Assembly: GCA_900199655.1 (NCBI GenBank) | Contig: FZRE01000003.1 | Location: 145,272-209,271 of the forward strand | Length of the DNA stretch: 64,000 nt | Source of the DNA: Prevotellaceae bacterium KH2P17 | GTDB lineage: Bacteria; Bacteroidota; Bacteroidia; Bacteroidales; Bacteroidaceae | Direction: 5' to 3' | Shown here: in pieces, positions 43,169-52,347 of the stretch | Layout of the letters: each line of letters starts with the position of its first letter | Position numbering within the stretch: position 1 is the first letter of the stretch | Notes under the pieces: model-generated | What the model saw: only the letters and a program-made list of their open reading frames with translations | Told to the model about the DNA's origin: nothing | Databases searched by the model: none | Program-made: the position numbers and the translations under genes

Positions 43169-44464
43169 TTATGCCTCCTCGCTGGCTGCAGGCAGGCCTG
43201 CCTTGGCGGCACGGCGCTCCCGTACCTGCTGGGCCTTGCTGCGGAGTACCTCCAGGCGGCCGATGGCATGGCTGCGCGTGTGGATAATCTGGTAACGGTA
43301 AACGAGGCAGGTGAGGAAGAAGTAGAGCAGCGTCTGCACCCACAGCGCCACGTACTCGGTCCGGATGTCGGCCAGGGTTGCCCCCATCGAGCTGATGCCC
43401 AGGAAGCCTCTTACGCCGTAGGTGGAGGGAAAGAGCATGGCTATACCCTGCCAGATGCCGGGAATGTTGGACTCCGGCCAGCTGATGCCCGTCATGAACA
43501 GCAGGGGCACCGAGGTGAAGACTACCAGCAGCATCACGTTCTCGCGATAGCGAACCAGGCACGACATGGCCATGCCGAAGAAGGTGCAGGCCAGCAGATA
43601 GGGAAGCATGAGCCCCAGCAGGGTGCCGGCCGTAACCATTGAGGTGTAGCCGAAGAAGCGCGGAACGCACAGAGAGATGTAGGCGCCCATGACGGCGTAA
43701 ATCATGAAATAGCACGACGACTTGCCCAGCACGATGCGGAAAATGCCGTTGTAGTGGCGGCTGATGGGCACCAGGTCCTTGTAGCGGTTGTTCTCGCGGG
43801 CCGTTCCGGCCGAGAGGCCGATGCCGAGCAACAGCGTTTGTTGCAGGATGAGCATGAGCACACCGGGAATGATGGCGTTGCCGTAGCCGCCCGTTGAGTT
43901 GAAAATCTGCACCTCGTCGTAGTCCAGCGGCTTGCTGCTTATCTCCTCGTCGCGGTTGGTAAAGCCTCCCTGTTGTTCCAACTGGATGCCCGTGTTCAGC
44001 TCCGATGCCACGGCCTGGGCGGTCTGGAAGATGGCCTTGTAAGTGAGCATGAGGCTCATGTCGCAGTAAACGCCCACGCTGCTCTGCTCTTTACGGTAGA
44101 GCCGAGTTTCAAAGTCGGGCGGAAAGTAGAGTATTCCGTGCACCTCCTGCCGCTGGATGAGCTCCTGCGCCTCGGGCAGGTTGTTGCAGTGGTAGGCCAC
44201 CTTGGTATCGGAACCGGCATCGAAGGAGCGGATGAACTGGCGGCTCTTGTGGCTGTGCGACAGGTCGACCACGGCCACGGGCACATCGCGCACCACCTCG
44301 TTGTTGTAAATCCAGGAGTACAGCAAGGGGTAGAACAGGGGCACGAGGACGCAGAAGATGAGCACGCCCTCATCGGTAATGGCAGAGCGCATCTCCTTGG
44401 ACCAGATGTAGCACATGTCCTTGATGCCTTCTTTTATTCTGTACAGCAGACTCTCGTTGTTCAT
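43169..44464 (-). CDS. ABC-2-type transporter permease
   Basis: A 431-residue inner-membrane protein of the ABC2_membrane_3 (YbhS/YbhR-like) type: one helix near residues 30-52, a large periplasmic domain (about 55-225) and five helices in the C-terminal half, then a basic cytoplasmic tail (RSKAQQVRERRAAKAG). It lies last in a run with a second permease, an HlyD-type adaptor and a TolC-type channel, so it belongs to a tripartite exporter. The ATG at 44464 is chosen; a longer frame runs into the upstream gene. Substrate is unknown. Confidence 0.88.
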   Translation of the reverse strand: MNNESLLYRIKEGIKDMCYIWSKEMRSAITDEGVLIFCVLVPLFYPLLYSWIYNNEVVRDVPVAVVDLSHSHKSRQFIRSFDAGSDTKVAYHCNNLPEAQELIQRQEVHGILYFPPDFETRLYRKEQSSVGVYCDMSLMLTYKAIFQTAQAVASELNTGIQLEQQGGFTNRDEEISSKPLDYDEVQIFNSTGGYGNAIIPGVLMLILQQTLLLGIGLSAGTARENNRYKDLVPISRHYNGIFRIVLGKSSCYFMIYAVMGAYISLCVPRFFGYTSMVTAGTLLGLMLPYLLACTFFGMAMSCLVRYRENVMLLVVFTSVPLLFMTGISWPESNIPGIWQGIAMLFPSTYGVRGFLGISSMGATLADIRTEYVALWVQTLLYFFLTCLVYRYQIIHTRSHAIGRLEVLRSKAQQVRERRAAKAGLPAASEEA

Positions 44465-44484
44465 TTCGTAACTCCGTTTTCCGT

Positions 44485-45648
44485 TTAGGGAATGTAGACA
44501 TAGACCAGCATCGCCTTCTTGATGTTCCATATCGTGAGGATGGGCAGGGCGAAGAACAGCAGCAGGGCGCCCACGTGCAGCCACGATTCCGTGAGCGGGA
44601 AGCCGTTAAAGATGTTCATCTGGTATATCATGTAATAGTGACGCAAGGGGAAAAGCTGGGCCAGAGCCTCTATCATGGGGTTCATGGCAAACACGGGATA
44701 GGTGGCTCCGCAGGCCGAGAAGCTGACCACCGACCAGAGCGAACACACGCTCATGGCCATGCGCAGCGACGGCATGAGCCCGAAGACAAAGATGCCGAAG
44801 CCCTGACACGACAGCACACTGAGCAGCCCCAGGAGCAGAATGGGCACCACGCCGCCGGGATGGGGGAAGTCCAGAAAGTGGTAGATGTAGATTTCGTAGC
44901 CGTAGAAGATAATGAGGAAGATGAGCGTTTGGGGCAGCATCTTGCCGGCTATGGCCACGTGGATGTTGTTGTCGGCCATACGCATCCACTCCCTGGAGCG
45001 CTTGAACTTGAGCTCCGTACCGATGGAGTAGGGCGTGATGAGGAAGATGAACAGCATCAGTATGCCCGGCACCATGGCCGTGGAGAGGTAGATGTTGTAG
45101 TTGGCCCAGGGGTTGCCCACCATGTGCAGGTCAACGACAATGGGCTGCAGGAAGGTGCGGATTTCGCTCTCCGTCTTGCCAACGGCCGAGAGCTGTGCCG
45201 AGCCAAAGGCTGCCGAGCCTAACGTGGAGATGGTTTTAAGGTCCTTGAACAGCATGTTGCCGGCCAGCAAGGCCACGCTGCTGTAGTAAAAAGATATCTT
45301 GGGCTGCTGCTTGGAGAGCAATTCGTCGGTGGTGCCTTTAGGTATCAACAGGAAAGCATATATCTCGCTGCGCTGTACGGCCTGCCGGGCGTCGTTCATG
45401 TTGGGATAGTGCGCCACTACGTGCGACGACTGGAAGCCGTCCAGCTTGCGTATCAGGGCGCGCGTGGTGGGCGTGTTGTCCTGGTCTACCACGCCCACGG
45501 GCATCTCCACGGGCTGCCCTTCGTTCATCAGAGTGGTGAAGAACGCTATGACTAAAACGGGGAATATGACCATGCAGAACCCGTAAATGGGGTTCTTGCA
45601 CATAATGGCACATTCGCGTAGGGCTATATGATATATTCTCTTCAACAT
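44485..45648 (-). CDS. ABC-2-type transporter permease
   Basis: A 387-residue permease with the same architecture as its downstream neighbour: an N-terminal helix (FCMVIFPVLVIAFFTTLM), a periplasmic domain with PVGVVDQDNTPTTRALIRKLDG, and five C-terminal helices. The two permeases probably form a heterodimer. It starts 87 bp after the HlyD-type gene and ends 20 bp before the second permease gene. Confidence 0.9.
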   Translation of the reverse strand: MLKRIYHIALRECAIMCKNPIYGFCMVIFPVLVIAFFTTLMNEGQPVEMPVGVVDQDNTPTTRALIRKLDGFQSSHVVAHYPNMNDARQAVQRSEIYAFLLIPKGTTDELLSKQQPKISFYYSSVALLAGNMLFKDLKTISTLGSAAFGSAQLSAVGKTESEIRTFLQPIVVDLHMVGNPWANYNIYLSTAMVPGILMLFIFLITPYSIGTELKFKRSREWMRMADNNIHVAIAGKMLPQTLIFLIIFYGYEIYIYHFLDFPHPGGVVPILLLGLLSVLSCQGFGIFVFGLMPSLRMAMSVCSLWSVVSFSACGATYPVFAMNPMIEALAQLFPLRHYYMIYQMNIFNGFPLTESWLHVGALLLFFALPILTIWNIKKAMLVYVYIP

Positions 45649-45735
45649 GCTAACCGAGGCTCAGCCGCAGCCGGGCCGCTGGTACTGTTTGATGGTTCCG
45701 GATGGCGGAATGCCGGTTATGGGGTTGCGGGGGCG

Positions 45736-46722
45736 TTAGTCTTTCACGATGAGCGACATGCCCGGACGCAGCCCCTCGAACTTTTGTATGGGGCGGGCTT
45801 TCACCTCAAAGGTCTTGAGATCGTACTGTCCGTTGGCCTTGGTGGCTTTCCAGACGGCGTAGGAGCCTTGATCCTTGATGTAGAAAACCTTGAGTCTGAC
45901 ATCTTTGTTGAATGCTGGCGTAAAGGCGGTGAACTCACTGCCCACCTTGAGACCGTTGAGCTGGTCTTCTCGGATGTTGAAAGTTCCCCACATGTCGCTC
46001 ATTACGGAGATGCTCATGATGGGCGAGCCCAGTCCTACGAGCTCGCCAACCTTGGGGTAGACGTCGCTCACCTCGCCTTCAACCTGCGATATCTGGACGG
46101 TCTCCCTGAGCAGCGAACTCACCACGTCTACGGCACTGCGAGCTGCCTGGGCCTGCTTGGCGGCAGCGCGTTTCTCTTCCTCCCGTGCGCCGCTTCGGGC
46201 CAAGTCGTATTGGCTCTTGGCAGCTTTCACCTGCGCTTCCGTGGCCTTGTAGGCGGCAAAGGCTTCATCGCGCTTCTGTCCGCTGATGACACCTTCGTCG
46301 AACAAATGCTGCATGCGGGTGTATGTCTTTTGTGCTATCTCCTGGGCGGCCATGGCCTGCTGCATGAGCTGGAAGGCTCCCTGGATTTGTTCCTTGCGGG
46401 CTCCGTTGTCGGCCATGTCGCTCAACGCGGCGGCTGCATCGCCCGTGGCCTGGGCTGCCTTCTTCTGTGCGTCAACCTCGGGAACTTCCAGTATGGCGAG
46501 CGTATCGCCCACATGAACGTAGTCTCCCTCCTTGACACGCAGCTCGAGCACGCGCCCCGGGAGTTTGCTCGACACCCGGTACTCGCTTACTTCCACTTCT
46601 CCCTGAATGACTTCCGGCTCACGGCCGAGGGTGAAAAAGCCTATCACTGCCACAATTACCACTACTGCCGCAAAACCTAAGACGGCCAGCAGGATGTTGT
46701 TATGCTGTGTTTTTGCTGACAT
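45736..46722 (-). CDS. HlyD-family periplasmic adaptor
   Basis: A 328-residue membrane-fusion protein. One N-terminal helix (about residues 10-30) is followed by a biotinyl-lipoyl-like strand pair (VSSKLPGRVLELRVKEGDYVHVGD in pieces), a long coiled-coil hairpin (about 75-180, rich in Ala, Gln and Glu), the second lipoyl half and a beta-barrel domain. It links the inner-membrane permeases to the TolC-type channel. It lies 9 bp after the TolC-type gene. Confidence 0.92.
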   Translation of the reverse strand: MSAKTQHNNILLAVLGFAAVVVIVAVIGFFTLGREPEVIQGEVEVSEYRVSSKLPGRVLELRVKEGDYVHVGDTLAILEVPEVDAQKKAAQATGDAAAALSDMADNGARKEQIQGAFQLMQQAMAAQEIAQKTYTRMQHLFDEGVISGQKRDEAFAAYKATEAQVKAAKSQYDLARSGAREEEKRAAAKQAQAARSAVDVVSSLLRETVQISQVEGEVSDVYPKVGELVGLGSPIMSISVMSDMWGTFNIREDQLNGLKVGSEFTAFTPAFNKDVRLKVFYIKDQGSYAVWKATKANGQYDLKTFEVKARPIQKFEGLRPGMSLIVKD

Positions 46723-46731
46723 AATATATAA

Positions 46732-48252
46732 TTATTGTAATATACCAAGTGCTTTCTGCAAGTTGACTTGCGTTAGTTTGACATCTATTTCGGCGTCTAT
46801 GCGCTGGCTGAGAGCCATCTGCCAGGCTGTTTGTGCAGCCATCACGTCGGTTATCTCCATAACTCCCTCCTTGAAACCTACGTTCGCGCAGCGCAGATTT
46901 TCTTCTGCACTGAGCAGGTTCTGGGATGCCATGGCGTACTTCTTCTGTGCTTCCTTGACCTTGAAGCGGCTCTGCGAGACCTGCAGCTCTATCTTCTCCT
47001 GCGCGTCCTGCAGTTCGGAGAGAGCGATGTTGGTGGCTGCCTTCGAGGCGCGAACCTTGTACCTGCCCTCGAACCAGTTCCATACGGGTACCTGAACGAG
47101 TACGCCCACGTTCCAAACACCGGCAAAATGGCGGCTGAAACCGTCGAAAACATTGGGGTTGGAAATCATGTAACCGCCCGTGAGAGCCACGTGGGGAAGG
47201 TACTGGGCGCGTACGAGCTTGGTGGCTTCTTGGCTCATGTCGACGGCATTTTGCAGCATCCGCACTTCCGGCCGGGCTGTTGAGATGCTGTCGGAAGCGT
47301 ATTCCGGCACCGCCGCATCTGCAATCAGCTGCCGGTTGTTCTCGTCGGCCAAGGTGATATTGGAGTCCATCGGCAGTCCGCAAAGCTGGCATAAGAGCAT
47401 CTTGGCCAGTGCAAGGCCGTCTTCAACCTGCGTTATCTGCATGTCGGCTTCATTCACCTTGACGTCTACCTTGAGGCCGTCGGCACGGGTGGCAACGCCT
47501 TCGCGTATCATTTTATGCACGTCGTCGTTGAGCTTCTTCACCAGGTCACGATAGCTTACGGCCAGGTTCTGCTTCTCCCGGAGCGACACCACCATCCAGT
47601 AAGCCTGGTCTATATTATATAAGGTAGACTGGGTCTTGAAGTCAAGGTCGTTGGAAGCCAGCTGCATTCCGATGTCGGCCATGCGGTTCATGGCTGTGAT
47701 GGCGCCGCCCATGAAGATGGGTTGACGCAGCATGACGGCTCCTGCCCAGATGTTCTTGGTGTCGGTTCTGAAGGCATCAACTACACTCTGACCCACTTGA
47801 TTGCCTGCCTGGGCAACCTGAGAGCCTATCTGCGTGATGGGTCCTGACTGCTGTTGAAGCAGTGCACCCAGCTGTTGGGCGGCTTGGGGCGACAGCAATC
47901 CCTGCTGCACAAGGCCCGTTATGACCGAGTTCAGGTTGTTGCTAAGAGCCGACCCCACGCCAGTAACGGCGTTGGTTCCCAGATTGGTGAGGGCTGATTT
48001 CTGGCTGTTGTTGAGCAAAGAGACTTCTTTGCTGAAGAATTCGTAGCCTCCCAAAGCATCAACTTTAGGCAAGTATTTAGTCCGGGCGGCTTTCTTGATG
48101 TTGGCAGCTACCTCCTGATTGAGTCTTGAAACACGCAGTTGCTTGTTGTTTCTCAAGGCTAAGGCACGGCAGCTGTCAAGCGTCAGCACCTGCTGGGCAT
48201 AGAGTCCGGAAGCTGCAAGCCACAAACCAAAAGCTAAAAAGACTTTCTTCAT
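46732..48252 (-). CDS. TolC-family outer-membrane efflux channel
   Basis: A 506-residue protein with signal peptide (MKKVFLAFGLWLAASGLYAQ) and the two OEP repeats: LTLDSCRALALRNNKQLRVSRLN near the N-terminus and the repeat start near STARPEVRMLQNAVDMSQ. A Gln/Val-rich insertion between residues 105 and 165 is unusual in its low complexity. It should form the trimeric outer-membrane exit duct of this exporter. Its ATG follows directly on the stop codon of the preceding gene (TAA-ATG). Confidence 0.92.
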   Translation of the reverse strand: MKKVFLAFGLWLAASGLYAQQVLTLDSCRALALRNNKQLRVSRLNQEVAANIKKAARTKYLPKVDALGGYEFFSKEVSLLNNSQKSALTNLGTNAVTGVGSALSNNLNSVITGLVQQGLLSPQAAQQLGALLQQQSGPITQIGSQVAQAGNQVGQSVVDAFRTDTKNIWAGAVMLRQPIFMGGAITAMNRMADIGMQLASNDLDFKTQSTLYNIDQAYWMVVSLREKQNLAVSYRDLVKKLNDDVHKMIREGVATRADGLKVDVKVNEADMQITQVEDGLALAKMLLCQLCGLPMDSNITLADENNRQLIADAAVPEYASDSISTARPEVRMLQNAVDMSQEATKLVRAQYLPHVALTGGYMISNPNVFDGFSRHFAGVWNVGVLVQVPVWNWFEGRYKVRASKAATNIALSELQDAQEKIELQVSQSRFKVKEAQKKYAMASQNLLSAEENLRCANVGFKEGVMEITDVMAAQTAWQMALSQRIDAEIDVKLTQVNLQKALGILQ

Positions 48253-49125
48253 TTATTTAAAAGTAAAACTCTTAGAACCTATCATGTTGCCGTCGGCAAA
48301 GATGCTTACGCTGTAAGTGCCGCCGACAAGAGCCTGCGTAACATTCCAGTACATGGTGACGGGGGTCTCCTGGCCGCCGTATTCAACGGTCTTCTTCATG
48401 GATGCCTGGATTGTTCGGTTCTCATAAGGGAACGAACCGGCGTTGCCGAGCACCTCGCCTGTGGGGGTTGTGATGCGTACATAGATGTCGCGCATGCCAT
48501 TCTGGGCCGTTACGTTCTTGGCGAGAGAGAAGTTTACCTGCAGATTCTTGCACTTACTGATGAGTTCGGTCGACTTTCCGCGCTTGTTCTTGGCCGTCAT
48601 GCTGATGCTGATGGCATCCAGCTGGGCGGCTATAGCCACTTTCTCTGACAGCGAAGCCTTCTCGGTATTGAGGCCTTGTATCTGCCGCGTGGCCTCTTCA
48701 TACTGCCCCCTGACTTGTGTGTTCTCTGCACGCAGGTTCTCGTTGAGGCGGTTCAGTGAGTCAATCTCGATGACATAGCTGCGCAGTACGGCTCGTACGG
48801 TAGCCAGTTCTTTCTTTAGTCGGGCTATTTCACGGGCGTCGGTGCTCTTCGTTTCCTTAAGTTCTTGGAGCAGGCGCTGCGTCTTTTCCTGTTCTGCTGT
48901 TAGCTGGGCGACGATGGAGTCGTTGTTAATCTGGGTCTTCATCTCGCTGTATTGGTTGGCAAACTGCTGGTACTCGTTTTCCATTTCTTTCTTGTCGAGG
49001 GCGGCGAGTTCCTGCATGGCCTGGTTTTCTTGCTTCTGCCGGTTCAGATTGAAGAGCAGATACGCGATGCCGCCAACCAACAGCAGCATGATGGCAACCA
49101 AGGGAATGATGACTTTCTTCTTCAT
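48253..49125 (-). CDS. Membrane-anchored coiled-coil protein heading the efflux operon
   Basis: A 290-residue protein that I do not assign to a named family. It has one N-terminal membrane helix (VIIPLVAIMLLLVGGIAYLLF), a coiled coil from about residue 28 to 175 (heptad-like Leu, Glu, Lys, Gln) and a C-terminal beta-rich domain of about 110 residues (VYVRI-like DIYVRITTPTGEVLGNAGSFP, then GGTYSVSIFADG). The likely topology is a periplasmic coiled-coil stalk. It is the first gene of the exporter operon and touches the TolC gene without a gap, so a structural or sensing role in the exporter is possible. Confidence 0.8.
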   Translation of the reverse strand: MKKKVIIPLVAIMLLLVGGIAYLLFNLNRQKQENQAMQELAALDKKEMENEYQQFANQYSEMKTQINNDSIVAQLTAEQEKTQRLLQELKETKSTDAREIARLKKELATVRAVLRSYVIEIDSLNRLNENLRAENTQVRGQYEEATRQIQGLNTEKASLSEKVAIAAQLDAISISMTAKNKRGKSTELISKCKNLQVNFSLAKNVTAQNGMRDIYVRITTPTGEVLGNAGSFPYENRTIQASMKKTVEYGGQETPVTMYWNVTQALVGGTYSVSIFADGNMIGSKSFTFK

Positions 49126-49160
49126 ACTTGTACTTTACTATGCCAACTGGCAATGTGTTG

Positions 49161-49192
49161 CAAAATTAGAATTTTTATCTTAATTGGCCAAG
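49161..49192 (-). promoter_or_regulatory. Promoter of the efflux operon
   Basis: Minus strand CTTG, 20 bp, TAATTTTG (49161-49168), with a leader of about 30 bases. Confidence 0.65.
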
Positions 49193-49272
49193 TTTTTCGG
49201 TTTGCTATGTCTTTAATATATTAAAATTTAGCATTTTTGAGGAAAAAAAGGACAATATTCATAGAATTTATT

Positions 49273-49280
49273 TATATTTG
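49273..49280 (+). promoter_or_regulatory. -7 element of the DUF4492-cydAB operon
   Basis: TATATTTG followed by C matches TAnnTTTG, 17 bp before the ATG. No TTTG lies at the right distance. Confidence 0.5.
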
Positions 49281-49297
49281 CAAACATTACAAAAGCA

Positions 49298-49528
49298 ATG
49301 CTTATGCAGAGGAACAGTTTCCTATACCGAGTGTTCGACCTTTACTATGACGGTTTCAGACACATGACCTTGGGAAAAACCTTGTGGACGGTCATCTTGA
49401 TAAAGCTGTTTATCATGTTTGCCATCCTGAAGTTTTTCTTCTTTCCGAACTTTCTGAAAGAGCAGGCACCTGCCGACAAGGAGGCCGAATTCGTGTCTGA
49501 AGAACTGATTGGGAGGGCGCAACCTTAA
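49298..49528 (+). CDS. DUF4492 small membrane protein upstream of cydA
   Basis: A 76-residue protein with an amphipathic N-terminus (FLYRVFDLYYDGFRHMTLGKTLW, typical for DUF4492) and one membrane helix (about 30-48). The family is regularly found just before cydA in Bacteroidetes, so it is likely a small accessory subunit of cytochrome bd, by analogy with CydX-type peptides; that role is inference. The ATG at 49304 is an alternative start. Confidence 0.85.
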   Translation: MLMQRNSFLYRVFDLYYDGFRHMTLGKTLWTVILIKLFIMFAILKFFFFPNFLKEQAPADKEAEFVSEELIGRAQP

Positions 49529-49562
49529 CCAGTGCATCAATCAAACACAAATCTTAATCATT

Positions 49563-51176
49563 ATGTTTCATCATCTTTTATTAGACATCACGTCGGGCAC
49601 CATCGACTGGTCGCGTGCGCAGTTTGGGCTCACGGCCGCCTACCATTGGCTGTTCGTACCGCTCACCTTGGGACTGGCCATCGTCATGGGCATAGCCGAA
49701 ACGTGCTACTACCGTACCAAGAAGCGCTTCTGGAAGGACACGGCACGCTTCTGGCAGAAGCTCTTCGGCGTCAATTTTGCCATGGGTGTGGCCACCGGAC
49801 TCATACTGGAGTTTGAGTTCGGAACCAACTGGAGCAACTATTCCTGGTTCGTTGGCGACATCTTCGGCGCGCCTTTGGCCATTGAGGGCATCGTGGCTTT
49901 CTTCATGGAGTCTACCTTCGTAGCCGTCATGTTCTTTGGTTGGAAGAAGGTGTCGCCCGGCTTCCACCTTGCTTCTACATGGTTAACGGGCATCGGAGCC
50001 ACAATTTCGGCCTGGTGGATTTTGGTTGCCAACGCGTGGATGCAGTATCCCGTTGGCTGCGAATTCAACCCGTCTACCATGCGTTTCGAGATGAATTCCT
50101 TTCTTGATGTGGCGCTGTCGCCGTTTGCAGTCGACAAGTTTTTCCACACGGTAACCTCTTCGTGGATTGTCGGAGCCGTGTTCACGGTAGCCGTGAGCAG
50201 CTGGTACCTGCTGAAGAAGCGTGAACACAAGCTGGCTGTAGAGAGCATCAAGATAGGTGCGTGGGTAGGACTCATAGCCTCACTGTTGGCTGCCTTTACC
50301 GGTGATAACAGCGCTTACAACGTTGCCAAGGTGCAGCCCATGAAGCTGGCGGCCATGGAAGCCCTCTACGAAGGCGGCACCGACCAGAGCCTTACGGGCG
50401 TGGCATGGGTGAATCCGCTCCGCCAACCCGACTATATGAACGAGAAGGAAGCCCCGTTGCGCATAGCAGTTCCCTACGGACTCTCCTTTCTCGCCACCCG
50501 CGATTTGCACGGACATGTGCCCGGAGTGAAAGATATCATCAACGGATACGTGAAGCCCGACGGCACCTGTGAGCCGTCCCTGCAGCAGAAGATTGTACGG
50601 GGAAAGATGGCGATAGCCGCCTTGCAGCAGTTCCGCAGGCTGGAGCAACAGGCTGCAGGCAAGCCAACACAGGCCCAACAGGCCGCGATGCAGAAGCAGC
50701 GCACCGTCGTCAAGGACAATATCAAGTACTTCGGCTACGGCTACATATCCCATGCAGACCAGACGGTGCCCTACATTCCCGTTACGTTCTGGGCCTTCCG
50801 CATCATGGTGGGCCTGGGTTGCCTGTTCATCCTCTTCTTTGCCGTAGTCTTGTTCGTGGTCTACAAGCGCGACCTCACGCAGCAGCGCTGGCTCCTCGTG
50901 GCCGGAGTAGCCTTGCTGCCGCTGGCCTACATAGCCAGCGAAGCAGGCTGGATGGTGGCCGAGATGGGTCGGCAGCCGTGGACCATACAGGACATGTTGC
51001 CCACGTGGGCGGCCGTTTCCGACATCCGCGCAGGCTCCGTAGCGCTCACGTTCTTCCTCTTCCTCTTCCTCTTTACCACGATGCTGGCCGTTGAAATCAA
51101 CATCCTGTGCAAGCAAATCAAGAAAGGACCGGAGCATACCACTACGGAGAATGACAATACAAATCAACAACTCTAA
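49563..51176 (+). CDS. cydA: Cytochrome bd ubiquinol oxidase subunit I
   Basis: A 537-residue inner-membrane subunit that binds haems b558, b595 and d and oxidises quinol with oxygen. The N-terminal SRAQFGLTAAYHWLFVPLTLG contains the haem-ligand histidine; GFALATGLILEFEFGTNW-like AMGVATGLILEFEFGTNWSN and the later VAEMGRQPWTIQDMLPT are family signatures. I chose the ATG at 49563, 34 bp after the DUF4492 gene; a longer frame from 49509 overlaps that gene. It would allow micro-aerobic respiration or oxygen removal in an otherwise anaerobic organism. Confidence 0.96.
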   Translation: MFHHLLLDITSGTIDWSRAQFGLTAAYHWLFVPLTLGLAIVMGIAETCYYRTKKRFWKDTARFWQKLFGVNFAMGVATGLILEFEFGTNWSNYSWFVGDIFGAPLAIEGIVAFFMESTFVAVMFFGWKKVSPGFHLASTWLTGIGATISAWWILVANAWMQYPVGCEFNPSTMRFEMNSFLDVALSPFAVDKFFHTVTSSWIVGAVFTVAVSSWYLLKKREHKLAVESIKIGAWVGLIASLLAAFTGDNSAYNVAKVQPMKLAAMEALYEGGTDQSLTGVAWVNPLRQPDYMNEKEAPLRIAVPYGLSFLATRDLHGHVPGVKDIINGYVKPDGTCEPSLQQKIVRGKMAIAALQQFRRLEQQAAGKPTQAQQAAMQKQRTVVKDNIKYFGYGYISHADQTVPYIPVTFWAFRIMVGLGCLFILFFAVVLFVVYKRDLTQQRWLLVAGVALLPLAYIASEAGWMVAEMGRQPWTIQDMLPTWAAVSDIRAGSVALTFFLFLFLFTTMLAVEINILCKQIKKGPEHTTTENDNTNQQL

Positions 51177-51190
51177 CAAACGATACTGAC

Positions 51191-52333
51191 ATGACATACA
51201 GTTTTTTGCAGCATTACTGGTGGTTCCTGATATCCTTATTGGGTGCGCTACTGGTGTTCCTCATGTTCGTACAGGGCGCAAACTCGCTCATCTTCAGCCT
51301 CGGCAAGAACCCTGAAGAGCGGCGCATGCTGATGAACTCCACCGGACGGAAGTGGGAATTCACCTTTACCACGCTCGTAACCTTTGGCGGAGCGTTCTTC
51401 GCCTCGTTCCCCCTGTTCTACAGCACGAGCTTCGGCGGAGCCTACTGGCTGTGGATGATTATCCTCTTCTCGTTCGTTCTGCAGGCCGTGAGCTATGAGT
51501 TCCAGAACAAGCTGGGCAACTTCCTCGGCGCCCGGACGTTCCAGGTGTGCCTCGTTCTCAACGGAGTGCTGGGGCCGCTGTTGCTGGGCGGCGCCGTAGC
51601 CACCTTCTTCAACGGTTCCAACTTCGTGGTCAATAAGATGAACCTAACCGACAGTCTGCAGCCCGTCATCAGCCACTGGGCCAACTCAAGCAATGGTCTC
51701 GACGCACTGCTCGACCCGTGGAACGTTGTCTTCGGTCTCGCCGTGTTCTTCTTAGCCAGAATTTTAGGCACGCTCTACATCCACAACAACGTGAACGACG
51801 ACATCATCCGCGGCCGCGTGCGCCGCCAGCTTGGGGTCAACACGACCTGCTTCCTGGCGCTGTTCCTCGCTTTCCTGGTGCGCACACTGCTCAAGGACGG
51901 CTTTGCCTACGACCCCGTTTCGGGCGTCATCATGACCGAACCGATGAAGTACCTGCACAACCTGACCGATATGTGGTATCTCTCCGCGGTTCTGCTCGCA
52001 GGCGTTGCGCTGCTGCTTTACGGCATTGTGCGCACTGCGGTGAATGTACGCTACACCTCGGGCATCTGGCCTGCCGGCATTGGAGTGGTGCTCGTGGTGC
52101 TGGTGTTGTTCCTTTGCGCCGGCTGGAACCACACGGCCTACTATCCTTCTAACGTCGATTTGCAGAGCTCACTCACCATCGTAAACAGCTCCAGCAGCCT
52201 CTTCACGCTCAAGACTATGGCCGTGGTGTCGCTCCTCATTCCGTTCGTGCTGGCCTATATCGCCTACGCATGGCATGCCATGGACAAAAAGAAGATTGAC
52301 CGTGACGAGATAGCGCACGGCGATGCCTACTGA
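51191..52333 (+). CDS. cydB: Cytochrome bd ubiquinol oxidase subunit II
   Basis: A 380-residue membrane subunit with about nine helices, 14 bp after cydA. Family features are the N-terminal WWFLISLLGALLVFLMFVQG, the GRKWEFTFTTLVTFGGAFFA region and a C-terminal helix SLLIPFVLAYIAYAWHAMD. It supports haem assembly and stability of CydA. Confidence 0.95.
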   Translation: MTYSFLQHYWWFLISLLGALLVFLMFVQGANSLIFSLGKNPEERRMLMNSTGRKWEFTFTTLVTFGGAFFASFPLFYSTSFGGAYWLWMIILFSFVLQAVSYEFQNKLGNFLGARTFQVCLVLNGVLGPLLLGGAVATFFNGSNFVVNKMNLTDSLQPVISHWANSSNGLDALLDPWNVVFGLAVFFLARILGTLYIHNNVNDDIIRGRVRRQLGVNTTCFLALFLAFLVRTLLKDGFAYDPVSGVIMTEPMKYLHNLTDMWYLSAVLLAGVALLLYGIVRTAVNVRYTSGIWPAGIGVVLVVLVLFLCAGWNHTAYYPSNVDLQSSLTIVNSSSSLFTLKTMAVVSLLIPFVLAYIAYAWHAMDKKKIDRDEIAHGDAY

Positions 52334-52347
52334 ATTGTACGACAGAT

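Noticed and set aside
49509..49562. Upstream start for CydA
   Set aside because: It would add 18 residues overlapping the DUF4492 gene and disagree with the conserved CydA N-terminus.
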